DNA of 64,000 bases from Corynebacterium fournieri. GTDB lineage: Bacteria > Actinomycetota > Actinomycetes > Mycobacteriales > Mycobacteriaceae. The position numbers and the translations under genes are program-made. A model generated the notes under the pieces. The model was not told the origin of the DNA and did not search any database. It saw only the letters and a program-made list of their open reading frames with translations. The stretch spans positions 248,001 through 312,000 of the forward strand of contig NZ_CP047210.1 of the NCBI RefSeq assembly GCF_030408775.1, in the 5' to 3' direction. Each line of letters opens with the position of its first letter. Within the stretch, counting starts at the first letter, position 1. This document shows positions 26,959-35,624 of the stretch, piece by piece.

Positions 26959-27243
26959 CTAGCCCTCGCCGCGGCGGCGCCGGCGCTCCTCTTCCTCGCG
27001 GCGCTTGCGCTCCGCCTCTTCGCGGGCGCGGCGCTCTTTGAACCGGTTTTTCTCGATGTTCCAGAGGAACTCTTCGTCGTCGTCGGGGCCCTTGATAGCG
27101 GGCTTGCCGCCGGGCTGCGCCTGCTTGCCGGGTCGCAAGGACCCATAGCGCTCGGCGGAGCCGGGGCCGAACGCGCGCCACAGCAGCACGGCGGCCAGGA
27201 CAACCAATGCGAAAAGAAGCAACCTTCCCATGGTTTTAAACAT
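26959..27243 (-). CDS. single-pass membrane protein with charged helical tail
   Basis: 94 residues from the ATG at 27243 (MFKTMGRLLLFALVVLAAVL). One N-terminal hydrophobic helix (about 5-22) is followed by a short linker and a C-terminal tail very rich in Arg and Glu (EEAERKRREEEERRRRR), probably a single long helix. Divergent from the DUF4229 gene. No known function. Confidence 0.75.
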   Translation of the reverse strand: MFKTMGRLLLFALVVLAAVLLWRAFGPGSAERYGSLRPGKQAQPGGKPAIKGPDDDEEFLWNIEKNRFKERRAREEAERKRREEEERRRRRGEG

Positions 27244-27271
27244 ACTTGGCTGCCGGTTAGGGTAAATAACC

Positions 27272-27583
27272 GTGACTGACCAAGTTTCTCCGCAGGTGGA
27301 TCCGGAGGCGAAATCCCGGGCCACCAAGGCCGTGGCGCTGTACGGTTTGGACCGCCTGCTGTTGTTTCTCGCGCTGACTGTGGCGATTCAGCTGCTGGCG
27401 GTGCTCGTGGGCGCGCCGGTGCCGGTGATTATGTCGGCGCTGCTGGCGCTGATTGTGGCTTTTCCGCTGTCCATGCTCGTGTTCAAGCGGCACCGCATCC
27501 GTGCGAATGAGGCGGTGGCGGAGCTGAAGCGGCAGCGCGCGGCGCGCAAGGACTGGATTCAAACGGAGCTGGCTGAGCGCTAG
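27272..27583 (+). CDS. DUF4229 domain membrane protein
   Basis: 103 residues from the GTG at 27272. Two hydrophobic segments (RLLLFLALTVAIQLLAVL and PVIMSALLALIVAFPLSML) followed by a basic C-terminal helix FKRHRIRANEAVAELKRQR are the DUF4229 layout, a family commonly found near menaquinone genes in actinobacteria. TAGGGT at 27258-27263 lies 8 nt before the GTG and there is no Shine-Dalgarno, so the transcript is probably leaderless. Confidence 0.85.
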   Translation: MTDQVSPQVDPEAKSRATKAVALYGLDRLLLFLALTVAIQLLAVLVGAPVPVIMSALLALIVAFPLSMLVFKRHRIRANEAVAELKRQRAARKDWIQTELAER

Positions 27584-27606
27584 TTTGCTTGGCCGCGGAC
27601 CACAGG

Positions 27607-28368
27607 TCAGCCCCGGCCCAGCTCGTGGCTGAGCGCTTCGAGTTCGCCGCCGCCGGCCATCTGGTGGGTCAGCTCTTCGAGCGTCACGTCCGCGCGGGGT
27701 GCGTCGAGCTCCTGGCGGCCCAGCTTCAAGATGGTGAAGTGGTCGCCGACGAGGTAGGCGTGGTGGGGGTTGTGGGTGACAAGCACGACGGCGATGCCGC
27801 GGTCGCGGGCGGCGGCGACCATGCGCAGGACCATGCCGGATTGTTTGACGCCGAGGGCGGCGGTGGGCTCGTCGAGGATGAGCATCCGGGCGCCGAAGTA
27901 GACGGCGCGGGCGATGGCGACGACTTGGCGCTGGCCGCCGGAGAGGTTGCCGGCTTCGACGTCGACGTCGGGGATGTCAATGCCCATCTCCAGCAGTTGC
28001 TCGGAGCAGATCCGCTTCATCTCGGCTTGGCGCAGGACGCCGAGCGGGCCGGTGAGTTCTTGGCCGAGGAAGAAGTTGCGCCAGACGCTGAGCTCGTCCA
28101 CGATCGCGAGCGTTTGGTGCACGGTGGCGATGCCGGCGTCGATGGCGTCGCGGGGGGAGGTGAGGGTGGAGGCGGAGCCGTCGATAAGCATGGTGCCCGA
28201 GGTGGGTTGATGCAGGCCCGACAGGATTTTGATCAGGGTGGATTTGCCGGCGCCATTGTCGCCGAGCACGCAGGTGACTTCGCCTTCGCGCACGGCGAGG
28301 TTGACGCCGCGCAGCGCCTCGAAGCTGCCGTAGGACTTGGTGATGTTTTCCAGTTCGATGACAGCCAC
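27607..28368 (-). CDS. sugar ABC transporter ATP-binding protein
   Basis: 253 residues, a single ABC domain: Walker A GDNGAGKST, signature LSGGQRQ, Walker B LILDEPTAAL, H-loop LVTHN. One domain instead of the double domain of RbsA points to the FrcA-type sugar importers. The GTG start at 28368 directly follows the permease stop. Third gene of a binding protein-permease-ATPase operon. Confidence 0.93.
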   Translation of the reverse strand: MAVIELENITKSYGSFEALRGVNLAVREGEVTCVLGDNGAGKSTLIKILSGLHQPTSGTMLIDGSASTLTSPRDAIDAGIATVHQTLAIVDELSVWRNFFLGQELTGPLGVLRQAEMKRICSEQLLEMGIDIPDVDVEAGNLSGGQRQVVAIARAVYFGARMLILDEPTAALGVKQSGMVLRMVAAARDRGIAVVLVTHNPHHAYLVGDHFTILKLGRQELDAPRADVTLEELTHQMAGGGELEALSHELGRG

Positions 28369-29385
28369 TTAGCGCCCCTTGGTGTATTTAGCGAAGGAGG
28401 TGTTGGCGAGCACCGCCACCAGCAGTGTCGCGCCGAGGAAGAACTTGAACCAGTCCGGGTTCCAGCCGGCGTAGACGATGCCCTGGTTGGTCATGCCGAA
28501 GATCAGCGCGCCGATGGCGGTGCCGACGGCGGTGCCGCGCCCGCCCGTCATGGCGCAGCCGCCGATGACCGCGGCGATGATGTAGAGAAATTCGTTGCCC
28601 ACGCCCTGGCCGGCCTGGATGGAGTCGAAGGCGAACAGGGTGTGCATGCCGACGAACCACGCGGCGAAGCCGATGCCCATGAACAGCAGAATCTTCACGC
28701 GGCGCACCGGCACGCCGACGGCGCGGGCGGCGTCGGCGTTGCCGCCGACCGCGGTGATCCAGCCGCCGAGCTTGGTGCGGAACAGCACGAACGATGCCAC
28801 GGCGACGAAGAAGATCCACCACAGGACGGTCACCGAGATGCGCACGTTGCCGATGTGGAACTCGCCGGCGAACACGGCGTGGGCGGACGGGAAGCCCTCC
28901 ATGTCCGCGATGGTGGGGGTGGCCACCTGGCCGGTGACCAGCTTCGTCACCGCCAGGTTCAAGCCTTGGAGCATGAGGAAGGCCGCCAGGGTGATCAGGA
29001 AGGAATCGATGCCGGTGCGCGTGACCAAAAAGCCGTTGAGCGCGCCGATGGCCAGCGAGATCCCCAGCGCGAGGAACGCGCCCACCCACGAGTTCAGGTG
29101 CAGGTTGTAGTTCAGCATCGTCGCGGCCAGCGCGGCGGTGGTCACGGCGACACCGGAGGAGAGGTCGAACTCCCCGCCGATCATGAGCATGCCCACCGCA
29201 AGCGCCACGATGCCCAGGGTGGAGCTGGCGTACAGCGTGGTGGCCAGCGCCTCAAAGGAGCGAAACGCCGGCGCCACGGAGAGGAAGAAGACAAAGATAG
29301 CGATGAAGCCGAGGAGGCTGGCAAACTCCGGGCGGCGGATCAGGCGCGCGAACCCGGTGCGGGTTTTCAGGCGGTCGTCCCTCAT
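28369..29385 (-). CDS. sugar ABC transporter permease (RbsC-like)
   Basis: 338 residues from the ATG at 29385, whose ATGA overlaps the stop of the binding-protein gene; the frame stays open upstream but only as an antisense shadow. About ten helices of the BPD_transp_2 family, with motifs such as IGGEFDLSSG, TRTGIDSFLITLA and AVIGGCAMTGGRGT characteristic of ribose/fructose/xylose permeases. Confidence 0.93.
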   Translation of the reverse strand: MRDDRLKTRTGFARLIRRPEFASLLGFIAIFVFFLSVAPAFRSFEALATTLYASSTLGIVALAVGMLMIGGEFDLSSGVAVTTAALAATMLNYNLHLNSWVGAFLALGISLAIGALNGFLVTRTGIDSFLITLAAFLMLQGLNLAVTKLVTGQVATPTIADMEGFPSAHAVFAGEFHIGNVRISVTVLWWIFFVAVASFVLFRTKLGGWITAVGGNADAARAVGVPVRRVKILLFMGIGFAAWFVGMHTLFAFDSIQAGQGVGNEFLYIIAAVIGGCAMTGGRGTAVGTAIGALIFGMTNQGIVYAGWNPDWFKFFLGATLLVAVLANTSFAKYTKGR

Positions 29386-30380
29386 CGCATGCCCGCCTTC
29401 GCGGCCTCTTCGACCTTGTCCACGTTGCTTGCGTCCACGAAGCTCGGGCCCGTGTAGACGGGGCGCCCGCCGCCGAGGGTGCCGCCGTTGCGTTTTGCAA
29501 TCCACAGCGAGTCCACCGCCAGGTAGCCCTGCAGGTACGGCTGCTGGTCCACGGCCCACGCCACGCGCCCGTCCGCGATGGCGCCAACGAGCTCCGCGTT
29601 GGTGTCGAAGGTGGACACCTGTGCCTTCGCGCCGGACTGGTTCACGGATTCCACGGCGCGCATCGCCACCGGCGCCTGCAGCGCAAACACGGTGTCGAAG
29701 GAGCGGTCCTGGGAAAGCTTCGAGGTGATGGTGGACTGCACGGCGGTGAGGTCCTGGCCGTTGACGTACAGCAGCTCCACCGCGTTTGAGTCGCCGCCGA
29801 GGCCGTCGCGCACACCGGCGCAGCGCGCCTCCTGCGAGGAGTTGCCCTGCTCGTGGATCACGCACAGCACCTTCTTCTTGCCTTCCTCCTTGAGGCGCTC
29901 GCCGGCGGCGCGGCCGGCCACGGTCTCGTCCTGGCCGAAGAAGCCGGTCAACCCGTAGTCCTGGTACGCGGTCATGCCGGCGTTCAGGCCGACCACGGGG
30001 ATGCCGTGGTCCACGGCGTCGCGCGCCGCTGGGCCGATCGCCTCCGCATTCGGCATGGTCACGGCGATGCCGTCCACGCCCGCGTCCACCGCGGAGCGCA
30101 CGAGGTTCGCCTGGTTGGGCGCCTGCGGGTCGGATGAGTAGCGCAGCTCGATGTTGTCCTTCTTCGCGGCGTCCTCGGCGCCCTTGCGCACGAGGTCCCA
30201 GTAGGTGTCGCCGGGCGCGCCGTGGGTGACCATCGCCACCACGTACCGCGGGGTGTCCACGCCGCCCGCCGTGCCGCCGCCGTCTTCGTTGCGGGGGGCT
30301 CCGCCTGTCGACGAGCATCCGCCCAACACCGCTGCCACCGTCAGTAGCGCGGCTGCCACAGTTTTCCGTGCCTTCCTCAT
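29382..30380 (-). CDS. sugar ABC transporter substrate-binding lipoprotein
   Basis: 332 residues from the ATG at 30380. A lipoprotein signal peptide MRKARKTVAAALLTVAAV ends in the lipobox LGGC. The mature part is a type I periplasmic-binding fold (Peripla_BP_4): VAMVTHGAPGDTYWDLVRKG, SAVDAGVDGIAVTMPNAEA and GIPVVGLNAG. The substrate is probably a pentose, hexose or inositol-like compound; the sequence does not decide. First gene of the importer operon; no regulator is adjacent. Confidence 0.92.
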   Translation of the reverse strand: MRKARKTVAAALLTVAAVLGGCSSTGGAPRNEDGGGTAGGVDTPRYVVAMVTHGAPGDTYWDLVRKGAEDAAKKDNIELRYSSDPQAPNQANLVRSAVDAGVDGIAVTMPNAEAIGPAARDAVDHGIPVVGLNAGMTAYQDYGLTGFFGQDETVAGRAAGERLKEEGKKKVLCVIHEQGNSSQEARCAGVRDGLGGDSNAVELLYVNGQDLTAVQSTITSKLSQDRSFDTVFALQAPVAMRAVESVNQSGAKAQVSTFDTNAELVGAIADGRVAWAVDQQPYLQGYLAVDSLWIAKRNGGTLGGGRPVYTGPSFVDASNVDKVEEAAKAGMR

Positions 30381-30451
30381 TGCCAAAGTGTGAACCACTG
30401 CACTCGGGTGCGTCAAGCGGACTAGACGTATTGACCGGAGACGTCAATTAA

Positions 30452-30481
30452 TTGGCTGAGATCCGCCACGCTGGGTAAACT
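30452..30481 (+). promoter_or_regulatory. putative promoter of the leader peptide-ABC-F-MFS operon
   Basis: TTGGCT (30452-30457), 18-nt spacer, TAAACT (30476-30481). An AT-rich block CAATTAA lies directly upstream of the -35, where WhiB7 sites are found in actinobacterial antibiotic-response promoters. The leader ATG is 7 nt after the -10, so the leader peptide would be translated from a leaderless mRNA. Confidence 0.5.
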
Positions 30482-30488
30482 CTGCCTC

Positions 30489-30533
30489 ATGTACTCAGGC
30501 ATCGCTTCCATGAAGCTGCGTTCCGCCCGCTGA
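30489..30533 (+). CDS. leader peptide MYSGIASMKLRSAR, macrolide-arrest type
   Basis: 14 codons then TGA. The core ASMKLR has the basic-x-basic pattern (K-L-R) of the MRLR class of macrolide-dependent arrest peptides, exemplified by the leaders of ermD and mef(A), in which erythromycin-bound ribosomes stall. It starts at the predicted transcription start and precedes alternative hairpins and the ABC-F gene. Expected role: drug-bound ribosomes stall here and reshape the downstream RNA to turn on the operon. The peptide is read directly; its function is inferred from resemblance. Confidence 0.6.
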   Translation: MYSGIASMKLRSAR

Positions 30534-30608
30534 CGGCGGCGGGACCCCTTCTGATCTCTCGTCTGCCGTCCTGGCCATCTGCCGGGCGGTCATTTAGTGC
30601 TGCCCGGC
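30523..30608 (+). promoter_or_regulatory. putative attenuator: competing hairpins before the ABC-F gene
   Basis: Hairpin 1 covers the end of the leader: CCGCC (30523-30527) with GGCGG (30535-30539), or CCCGC with GCGGG (30539-30543). Hairpin 2 is GCCGGGC (30581-30587) with GCCCGGC (30602-30608). The segment around 30567-30590 can alternatively fold on itself (CCGTCCTGGC with GCCGGGCGG). There is no T-run, so control may be at the ribosome-binding site or through Rho. Folding not computed. Confidence 0.45.
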
Positions 30609-30632
30609 TCCATGACGAGCTGAAAGTACGAA

Positions 30633-32285
30633 ATGCCAATCACACCAACCTTGCGGTCATGTGTGTGGAACGGAACGCCCCGCGGGCCAGTCGCACACAT
30701 CCGTGCCGAATCAATCCACATCACCTTGGGAGACAGGCACCTCCTGAACGGGCTGGATGTCACCGTCTCCGCCGGCTCACGCCTGGCGATCGTCGGCGAC
30801 AACGGCCGTGGTAAGACCACCTTGCTCCATATCTTGGCGGGGCTCCTGACCCCTGACTCGGGAGTAGTGACCCAGATGGGTTCCCTCGTCCTGGTCAAGC
30901 AGGACATGCCCACCGAAGGCAACCGCACCGTCGGCGATCTCATCGCCGAAGCGACAGCTCCCTCCAGGGCTGCACTTGAGGCACTCGACGTGGCGAGCGC
31001 AGCACTCGCCGCAGGAAACGACGCGGCCGATGCCTATTCCGCAGCGCTCGAGACCGCCACGCTATTGGATGCCTGGGATGCAGAAAGGCGCGTGGACATC
31101 GCACTTGCAGGCCTTGACGCTTGCAGCGACCGCGCTCGCATACTGTCGACCTTGTCGGTCGGGCAACGGTACCGGGTCCGGCTTGCCGTCGCACTTGGAT
31201 CGACCCCTGACCTGCTCCTGCTGGACGAGCCCACGAACCACCTCGACGCTGCAGGACTGTCCTTCCTAACCGAACGACTGCGTGATCACCCCGGTGGCCT
31301 GGCTCTGGTCAGTCACGACCGCGCTCTGCTGCGTGATGTGGCGACTACCTTCCTGGATCTCGACCCGACCCGAGATGGCGTGCCGCGAACCTACTCGGGC
31401 GGCTACCAAGGCTGGATTGAAGGCCGCCGACGAGAACGCCTCGTGTGGGAACAGGACCACGCCGCCCAGGTCGCCCGGCACAATGAACTGACACGCGCTG
31501 CAGCCGAGGCACGCTCCCGCCTGTCTCAGGGGGGATGGAGACCTGACAAGGGCACAGGCAAGCACCAACGCGCCACACGCGCTGCTGGAGTGGTCCAAGC
31601 CTTCAACCGACGTATAGAAGACCTGAAACGTCATGAGATCGACGTGCCGGCACCGCCACTGCGTCTAGCGTGGCCCGCCTCGACAACTCGTGCCGGGCAG
31701 AGCATCATGAACGCCACCGAAGTTACTGTGAAGGACCGGTTGGACACTCCGGTGTCGGTTGACGTGAACGGCGGTGACCGGTTGGTGGTCACCGGACCAA
31801 ACGGCGCGGGAAAGTCCACCTTGTTGGCAGTTCTTGCACAGCGTCTGGCCCCCACCACGGGACATGTGCGAGTGAACCCGAGAGCACGCATCACTCTGCT
31901 GTCTCAAGAGGTCTCCGACTGGGATCACTCCAGCCCCGCACACGAGGTCTACGAGGCGTACCTAACAAAGCTGGGCCGCCGATCTCAGGCGCCTACTCTC
32001 GGCTCGCTCGGGCTGCTCGAGGCCTCTGCAACCAACACGCCCGTGGGGCGCCTGTCGCAAGGACAGCAACGCCGACTCCACCTGGCCATGTGTCTGGCAC
32101 AGGACCCAGACCTGCTGCTCCTGGACGAACCCACCAATCATCTGTCATCGAACCTCGTCGACGACATCACCACCGAGCTCCAACAGGCCTCCTGCGCGGT
32201 GATCGTCGCCACCCATGACCGGCAGATGCTCCACGACTTTTCCGACTGGCCCCACCTGAACCTTGACTTGAAGGACATGCCATGA
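30633..32285 (+). CDS. ABC-F family ATPase, probable ribosome-protection protein
   Basis: 550 residues with two ABC domains and no transmembrane helices, the ABC-F hallmark. Domain 1: Walker [10 protein letters not shown] (55-63), signature LSVGQRYR, Walker [13 protein letters not shown]. Domain 2: [30 protein letters not shown] charged interdomain linker (about 260-330) includes [14 protein letters not shown]. Antibiotic-resistance ABC-Fs (MsrD, VmlR, LmrC types) enter the ribosome to displace macrolides, lincosamides or related drugs. The pairing with an MFS exporter and a +x+ leader peptide supports that role. The ATG at 30633 lacks a strong RBS; a GTG at 30663 is an alternative. Stop overlaps the MFS ATG. 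Confidence 0.9.
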   Translation: MPITPTLRSCVWNGTPRGPVAHIRAESIHITLGDRHLLNGLDVTVSAGSRLAIVGDNGRGKTTLLHILAGLLTPDSGVVTQMGSLVLVKQDMPTEGNRTVGDLIAEATAPSRAALEALDVASAALAAGNDAADAYSAALETATLLDAWDAERRVDIALAGLDACSDRARILSTLSVGQRYRVRLAVALGSTPDLLLLDEPTNHLDAAGLSFLTERLRDHPGGLALVSHDRALLRDVATTFLDLDPTRDGVPRTYSGGYQGWIEGRRRERLVWEQDHAAQVARHNELTRAAAEARSRLSQGGWRPDKGTGKHQRATRAAGVVQAFNRRIEDLKRHEIDVPAPPLRLAWPASTTRAGQSIMNATEVTVKDRLDTPVSVDVNGGDRLVVTGPNGAGKSTLLAVLAQRLAPTTGHVRVNPRARITLLSQEVSDWDHSSPAHEVYEAYLTKLGRRSQAPTLGSLGLLEASATNTPVGRLSQGQQRRLHLAMCLAQDPDLLLLDEPTNHLSSNLVDDITTELQQASCAVIVATHDRQMLHDFSDWPHLNLDLKDMP

Positions 32286-33523
32286 ACCCGCTTCACCCCT
32301 TGACCATCCCCACGTACCGCCAGTTGTTCGCAGCGATGGTGCTGACCATCTTCGCCCAGGGCGCCTGGGCCCTCTACCTGACCATGCAGACCCTCGACCT
32401 GGGCGCCACGCCAGCCACCTTGTCGGGTGTCGTGGCCTGGAGCGGCATCGGCCTGCTTGCGGGATCCCTCCCAGCTGGCGTAATTGCCGACCGGATCCCC
32501 AACAAATCCGTCATCGTGGGTGTGCTCGCCCTGAATCTCGCCATCGCGACCGCGATGTCCACAGCAGCAATCCTCGACTTTGTCACCTTCTGGATGCTCG
32601 CGGTCTCCGCGTTCATCAGTGGCGCTTCAACCGCCTTCTTCTTCCCCGCCTACACGGCACTGGTGCCAGTCCTGGTGGATAGCGACGACCTCATGGCCGT
32701 CAACGGCCTCGAAGGCGCCACCCGTCCCTTGGTCGGGCAGGCACTTGCGCCCGCTGTCGTCGGAGCGCTCATCGGCGCAAGCATGCCCGCCGCTGGCGGG
32801 TACCTCATCGCAGCAGCAATCGGACTTGGCCTGCTCGCGGCCCTGCGGCTTCCCACCCCCACCCGCGCCGAAACGGAGGCCAATGCCGACGCTGCGGCAG
32901 ACTCACCGATCACCGATCTGCTCGATGGCTTCCGCTACGTTTCCCGCACACGCTGGGTTCGCTCCAGTGTCCTGTTCGCGGCCGTCATGGGACTGGTCGT
33001 GACCGGACCACTCGAAGTCCTCCTACCCGCTCTTATGCGCTCCTCGCATGACAATGGACCTGCCCTCTACGGGGCCGTCCTGGCTGCCCTCGGCGCGGGC
33101 GGGTTGGTGGGCTCCCTGCTGGCGGGGTCGTGGCGCACACCGGAACGCTTCCTGCCCGCAATGGTCGGCGTCTGGGCGCTCGGATGTCTGCCCTTGTCCA
33201 TCCCGGCGCTCACCAGCAATCCGTGGGCCATCGGTGCAGGACTCGCGTTCTACGGGGCGCTGATCGGGATCGGGATGGTCATCTGGGGAACAGTGCTTCA
33301 AGAGCACGTCCCCTTGGAGATGCTCGGCAGGGTCGCCAGCCTCGACTTCTTCATTTCCATCGCCTTCATGCCTCTGTCCATCGCCCTCACCGGACTCTTC
33401 AGCCGCTTCATCGACTCCAGAACTCTGTTCATCACCGCCGGCCTGGTGCCACTGGCCACGGCAGCACTGCTCCTAGCCCTGGGTCAACTCAAGATGCCAC
33501 AGAAGACGCTGGCCGAGGCATGA
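32282..33523 (+). CDS. MFS transporter, Mef-like drug exporter
   Basis: 413 residues, twelve hydrophobic segments, ATGA overlap with the ABC-F gene. The loop 2-3 region [17 protein letters not shown] matches the MFS signature, and the overall layout fits the MFS_3 group that includes macrolide exporters Mef(A)/Mef(E). The pair recalls the mef-mel (msrD) operon of streptococci, here with the order reversed. Predicted to export the same drug from which the ABC-F protects the ribosome; substrate not proven. Confidence 0.85.
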   Translation: MNPLHPLTIPTYRQLFAAMVLTIFAQGAWALYLTMQTLDLGATPATLSGVVAWSGIGLLAGSLPAGVIADRIPNKSVIVGVLALNLAIATAMSTAAILDFVTFWMLAVSAFISGASTAFFFPAYTALVPVLVDSDDLMAVNGLEGATRPLVGQALAPAVVGALIGASMPAAGGYLIAAAIGLGLLAALRLPTPTRAETEANADAAADSPITDLLDGFRYVSRTRWVRSSVLFAAVMGLVVTGPLEVLLPALMRSSHDNGPALYGAVLAALGAGGLVGSLLAGSWRTPERFLPAMVGVWALGCLPLSIPALTSNPWAIGAGLAFYGALIGIGMVIWGTVLQEHVPLEMLGRVASLDFFISIAFMPLSIALTGLFSRFIDSRTLFITAGLVPLATAALLLALGQLKMPQKTLAEA

Positions 33524-33641
33524 GAGACCTAAGACACGCCAACATCATCCTCACACCTCTCCACCGCTTTGCTACCGCGGCGAGCTCGACGGCTGGTTGC
33601 ACTGGGTTTTCACGATTGACCAACGTTTGAGGTCAGTACAG

Positions 33642-34544
33642 CTAGAACACTCCGGCGATCAGCAGCATGGCCGGCAGGGCCAGGAAGGTAGTCAGGAACA
33701 CGGTGTCGCGGCAGATCACTTCACCCGAGCGGTACGTCGCCGCGTAGTTGTACACGTTCTGCGCCGTGGGCAGCGCGCAGAGGATCAGCGCGGCGTACAT
33801 CTCCTGGCCATCCAAGCCCAGCAGCGTGGCGACGACCCACGCCACCGCCGGCATACCCACCAGCTTCAACGCGGTGGCGGTGATGGTGGGGCCGCGGTGG
33901 CTCTGCAGCACCTTCTCGCCGGTGAGTGACGCGCCGAAGCTCATGAGGATCAGCGGGATGGACGCCCCGCCGAGGATCTCCAGCGGCGCGAGCACCGGCT
34001 CCGGCACCGTCCAGGACGACGCGGAGACGGCGAAGCCTGCGAACGCCGCGACCACCACGGGTGCGGTCAGGCCGGCCACCACGGACTTGCCTACACCCTT
34101 TGCGCCACGGTCCAACCCCGCGATGACGATGGGGGAGAGCACCGCCATTTGGAGGACGAGGGCGGGCACGACGAAGGTGGCGTCGCCAAGCACATAGGTC
34201 GCGATGGGCAGGCCGATGTTGACGGAGTTGTAGTAGCTCGCCGATGCCGCGCCCGCCATCGTCTCCGCGGCGTCCTGGCGGAAGAAGACCGCGCTGATCG
34301 CCCAGTAGATGAGCATGGTCACCACCGTGGCGACGGCGATGACCAGGATGACCGGGGAGAAGAACGCGTCCGTGTCCGAGACCGCCACCGAGGAGAAGAT
34401 CAGCGACGGGGTGGCCACGTAGAACGCTATGCGGTTGAGCTGCAGGCGCTCCTCGCCCGGCCCGATGACGCGCTTGTGCGCGAGCCACCACCCCGCCGCG
34501 ATGACGGTGAAGATGATGGCAAAACCGGTGAGGACGTCAAGCAT
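33642..34544 (-). CDS. AEC-family (auxin efflux carrier) transporter
   Basis: 300 residues from the ATG at 34544 (MLDVLTGFAIIFTVIAAGWW), about ten helices in two five-helix halves. QLNRIAFYVATPSLIFSSV and SYYNSVNIGLPIATYVLG are typical of bacterial AEC (Mem_trans) proteins, which move malate, malonate or other carboxylates. A longer start at 34619 would run through the palindrome and is rejected. Confidence 0.88.
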   Translation of the reverse strand: MLDVLTGFAIIFTVIAAGWWLAHKRVIGPGEERLQLNRIAFYVATPSLIFSSVAVSDTDAFFSPVILVIAVATVVTMLIYWAISAVFFRQDAAETMAGAASASYYNSVNIGLPIATYVLGDATFVVPALVLQMAVLSPIVIAGLDRGAKGVGKSVVAGLTAPVVVAAFAGFAVSASSWTVPEPVLAPLEILGGASIPLILMSFGASLTGEKVLQSHRGPTITATALKLVGMPAVAWVVATLLGLDGQEMYAALILCALPTAQNVYNYAATYRSGEVICRDTVFLTTFLALPAMLLIAGVF

Positions 34545-34572
34545 GCGGCTGAGTGTATCGCTGGGGGTGGTC

Positions 34573-34614
34573 GCGTTTGGGAATGCGGCAAATATTTGCC
34601 ACATTCCCAAACGC
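34573..34614. repeat. 42-bp near-perfect palindrome between menA and the AEC gene
   Basis: Two 21-nt arms, GCGTTTGGGAATG then C then GGCAAAT, meet without a loop; the only mismatch is C34586 against A34601. It begins 5 nt after the menA stop on the minus strand and ends 28 nt before the AEC start. There is no T-run on either side. It may be a menA 3'-end structure, a large dimeric protein site or a small mobile repeat. Confidence 0.85.
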
Positions 34615-34619
34615 AACAC

Positions 34620-35585
34620 TTAGGACAACGGCGCGTACGGCACGGCCTCGCCGATGCCGCTGAACCCGCCCCAGAACGACCAGCCGAACCATGCGAACGC
34701 CACCGCGGTGACCACGGCCCACAAAAGCATCGTCTTGCCGTTGAGCCCCAGCACCGGGATCAGCTCCGCACCAGAAGCGCCGCCGCGCACCTTCTGCACG
34801 CTCGCCACCGCCAGTGGCAGCGCCACCAGTGCCGCAAGCGCAGACACGGTGGTCATCGACAGCACCACGGAAATGAAGAACGGGAACAAAGTCAGGACGG
34901 TGAAGAGGGTGCGCGCTTTATCGTCGCCAAGCCTTACTGCGAGTGTGCGCTTGCCGGCGGCCGCATCGGTGGGGATGTCGCGGATGTTGTTGGCCAGGTT
35001 CACCGACGCGGAGATCGCGCCGATGGCCAGCGCGCACAGGAAGCCTTCCCACGACACCATCCCGGACTGGGTGTACTCGGTGCCCATCACGGCGACGAGG
35101 CCGAAGAACACGAACACCGAGACCTCGCCGAAGCCGGAGTAGCCGTACGGGCTGTCGCCGCCGGTGTAGAACCACGCCGCGGCGATGCACAGCGCGCCCA
35201 CCAGCACGAGCCACATCGCGCCCGCCACCGCGGACAGGATCACGCCGAACACAGCGGCGGCGCCGAACGCGATAAACGCCGCCAGCTTTACCTGCTCCGG
35301 CGCGGCCAGCCCGGAGCCGGTCAGGCGCGTCGGCCCGGTGCGGTCGTCGTCGGTGCCGCGGATGCCGTCGGAGTAGTCGTTGGCGTAGTTGACGCCGATG
35401 ATCAGCGCCCACGCCACCAGAAGCGCCAGCACGGCGCGGCCGGGGTGGGCCTGCAAGGTCAGGGCCGCCACGCCGGTACCGGCGATGACGGGGGCGAATG
35501 CGTTGGGCCAGGTGTGGGGGCGGGCGGCGTCCCACCAGTCGCGGGGCGTGGCAGTGTGAGTCCCAGTGTCAGTCATGCCCTCCAT
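34620..35585 (-). CDS. menA: 1,4-dihydroxy-2-naphthoate polyprenyltransferase
   Basis: About 321 residues. Attaches the isoprenoid tail to DHNA, giving demethylmenaquinone, in the membrane. UbiA family, eight to nine helices: the first Asp motif is NYANDYSDGIRGTDDD, and the second lies near NLANNIRDIPTDAAAGK. GGGAGGG at 35592-35598 favours the ATG at 35585 (6-nt spacing); ATGs at 35588 and 35576 are alternatives. Far from the men cluster at 46-64 kb. Confidence 0.95.
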   Translation of the reverse strand: MEGMTDTGTHTATPRDWWDAARPHTWPNAFAPVIAGTGVAALTLQAHPGRAVLALLVAWALIIGVNYANDYSDGIRGTDDDRTGPTRLTGSGLAAPEQVKLAAFIAFGAAAVFGVILSAVAGAMWLVLVGALCIAAAWFYTGGDSPYGYSGFGEVSVFVFFGLVAVMGTEYTQSGMVSWEGFLCALAIGAISASVNLANNIRDIPTDAAAGKRTLAVRLGDDKARTLFTVLTLFPFFISVVLSMTTVSALAALVALPLAVASVQKVRGGASGAELIPVLGLNGKTMLLWAVVTAVAFAWFGWSFWGGFSGIGEAVPYAPLS

Positions 35586-35624
35586 CATGCACCCTCCCTC
35601 GCCGGTCGGCTAGGGTAATGCGCC

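Noticed and set aside
27589-29457. A 622-codon open frame on the plus strand
   Set aside because: Antisense shadow of the sugar ABC ATPase and permease; low-complexity Gly/His/Asp-rich translation with no domain.
29386-30447. Upstream extension of the sugar permease frame to 692 residues
   Set aside because: The extension is antisense-like junk across the binding-protein gene; the ATG at 29385 has the expected permease N-terminus and ATGA coupling.
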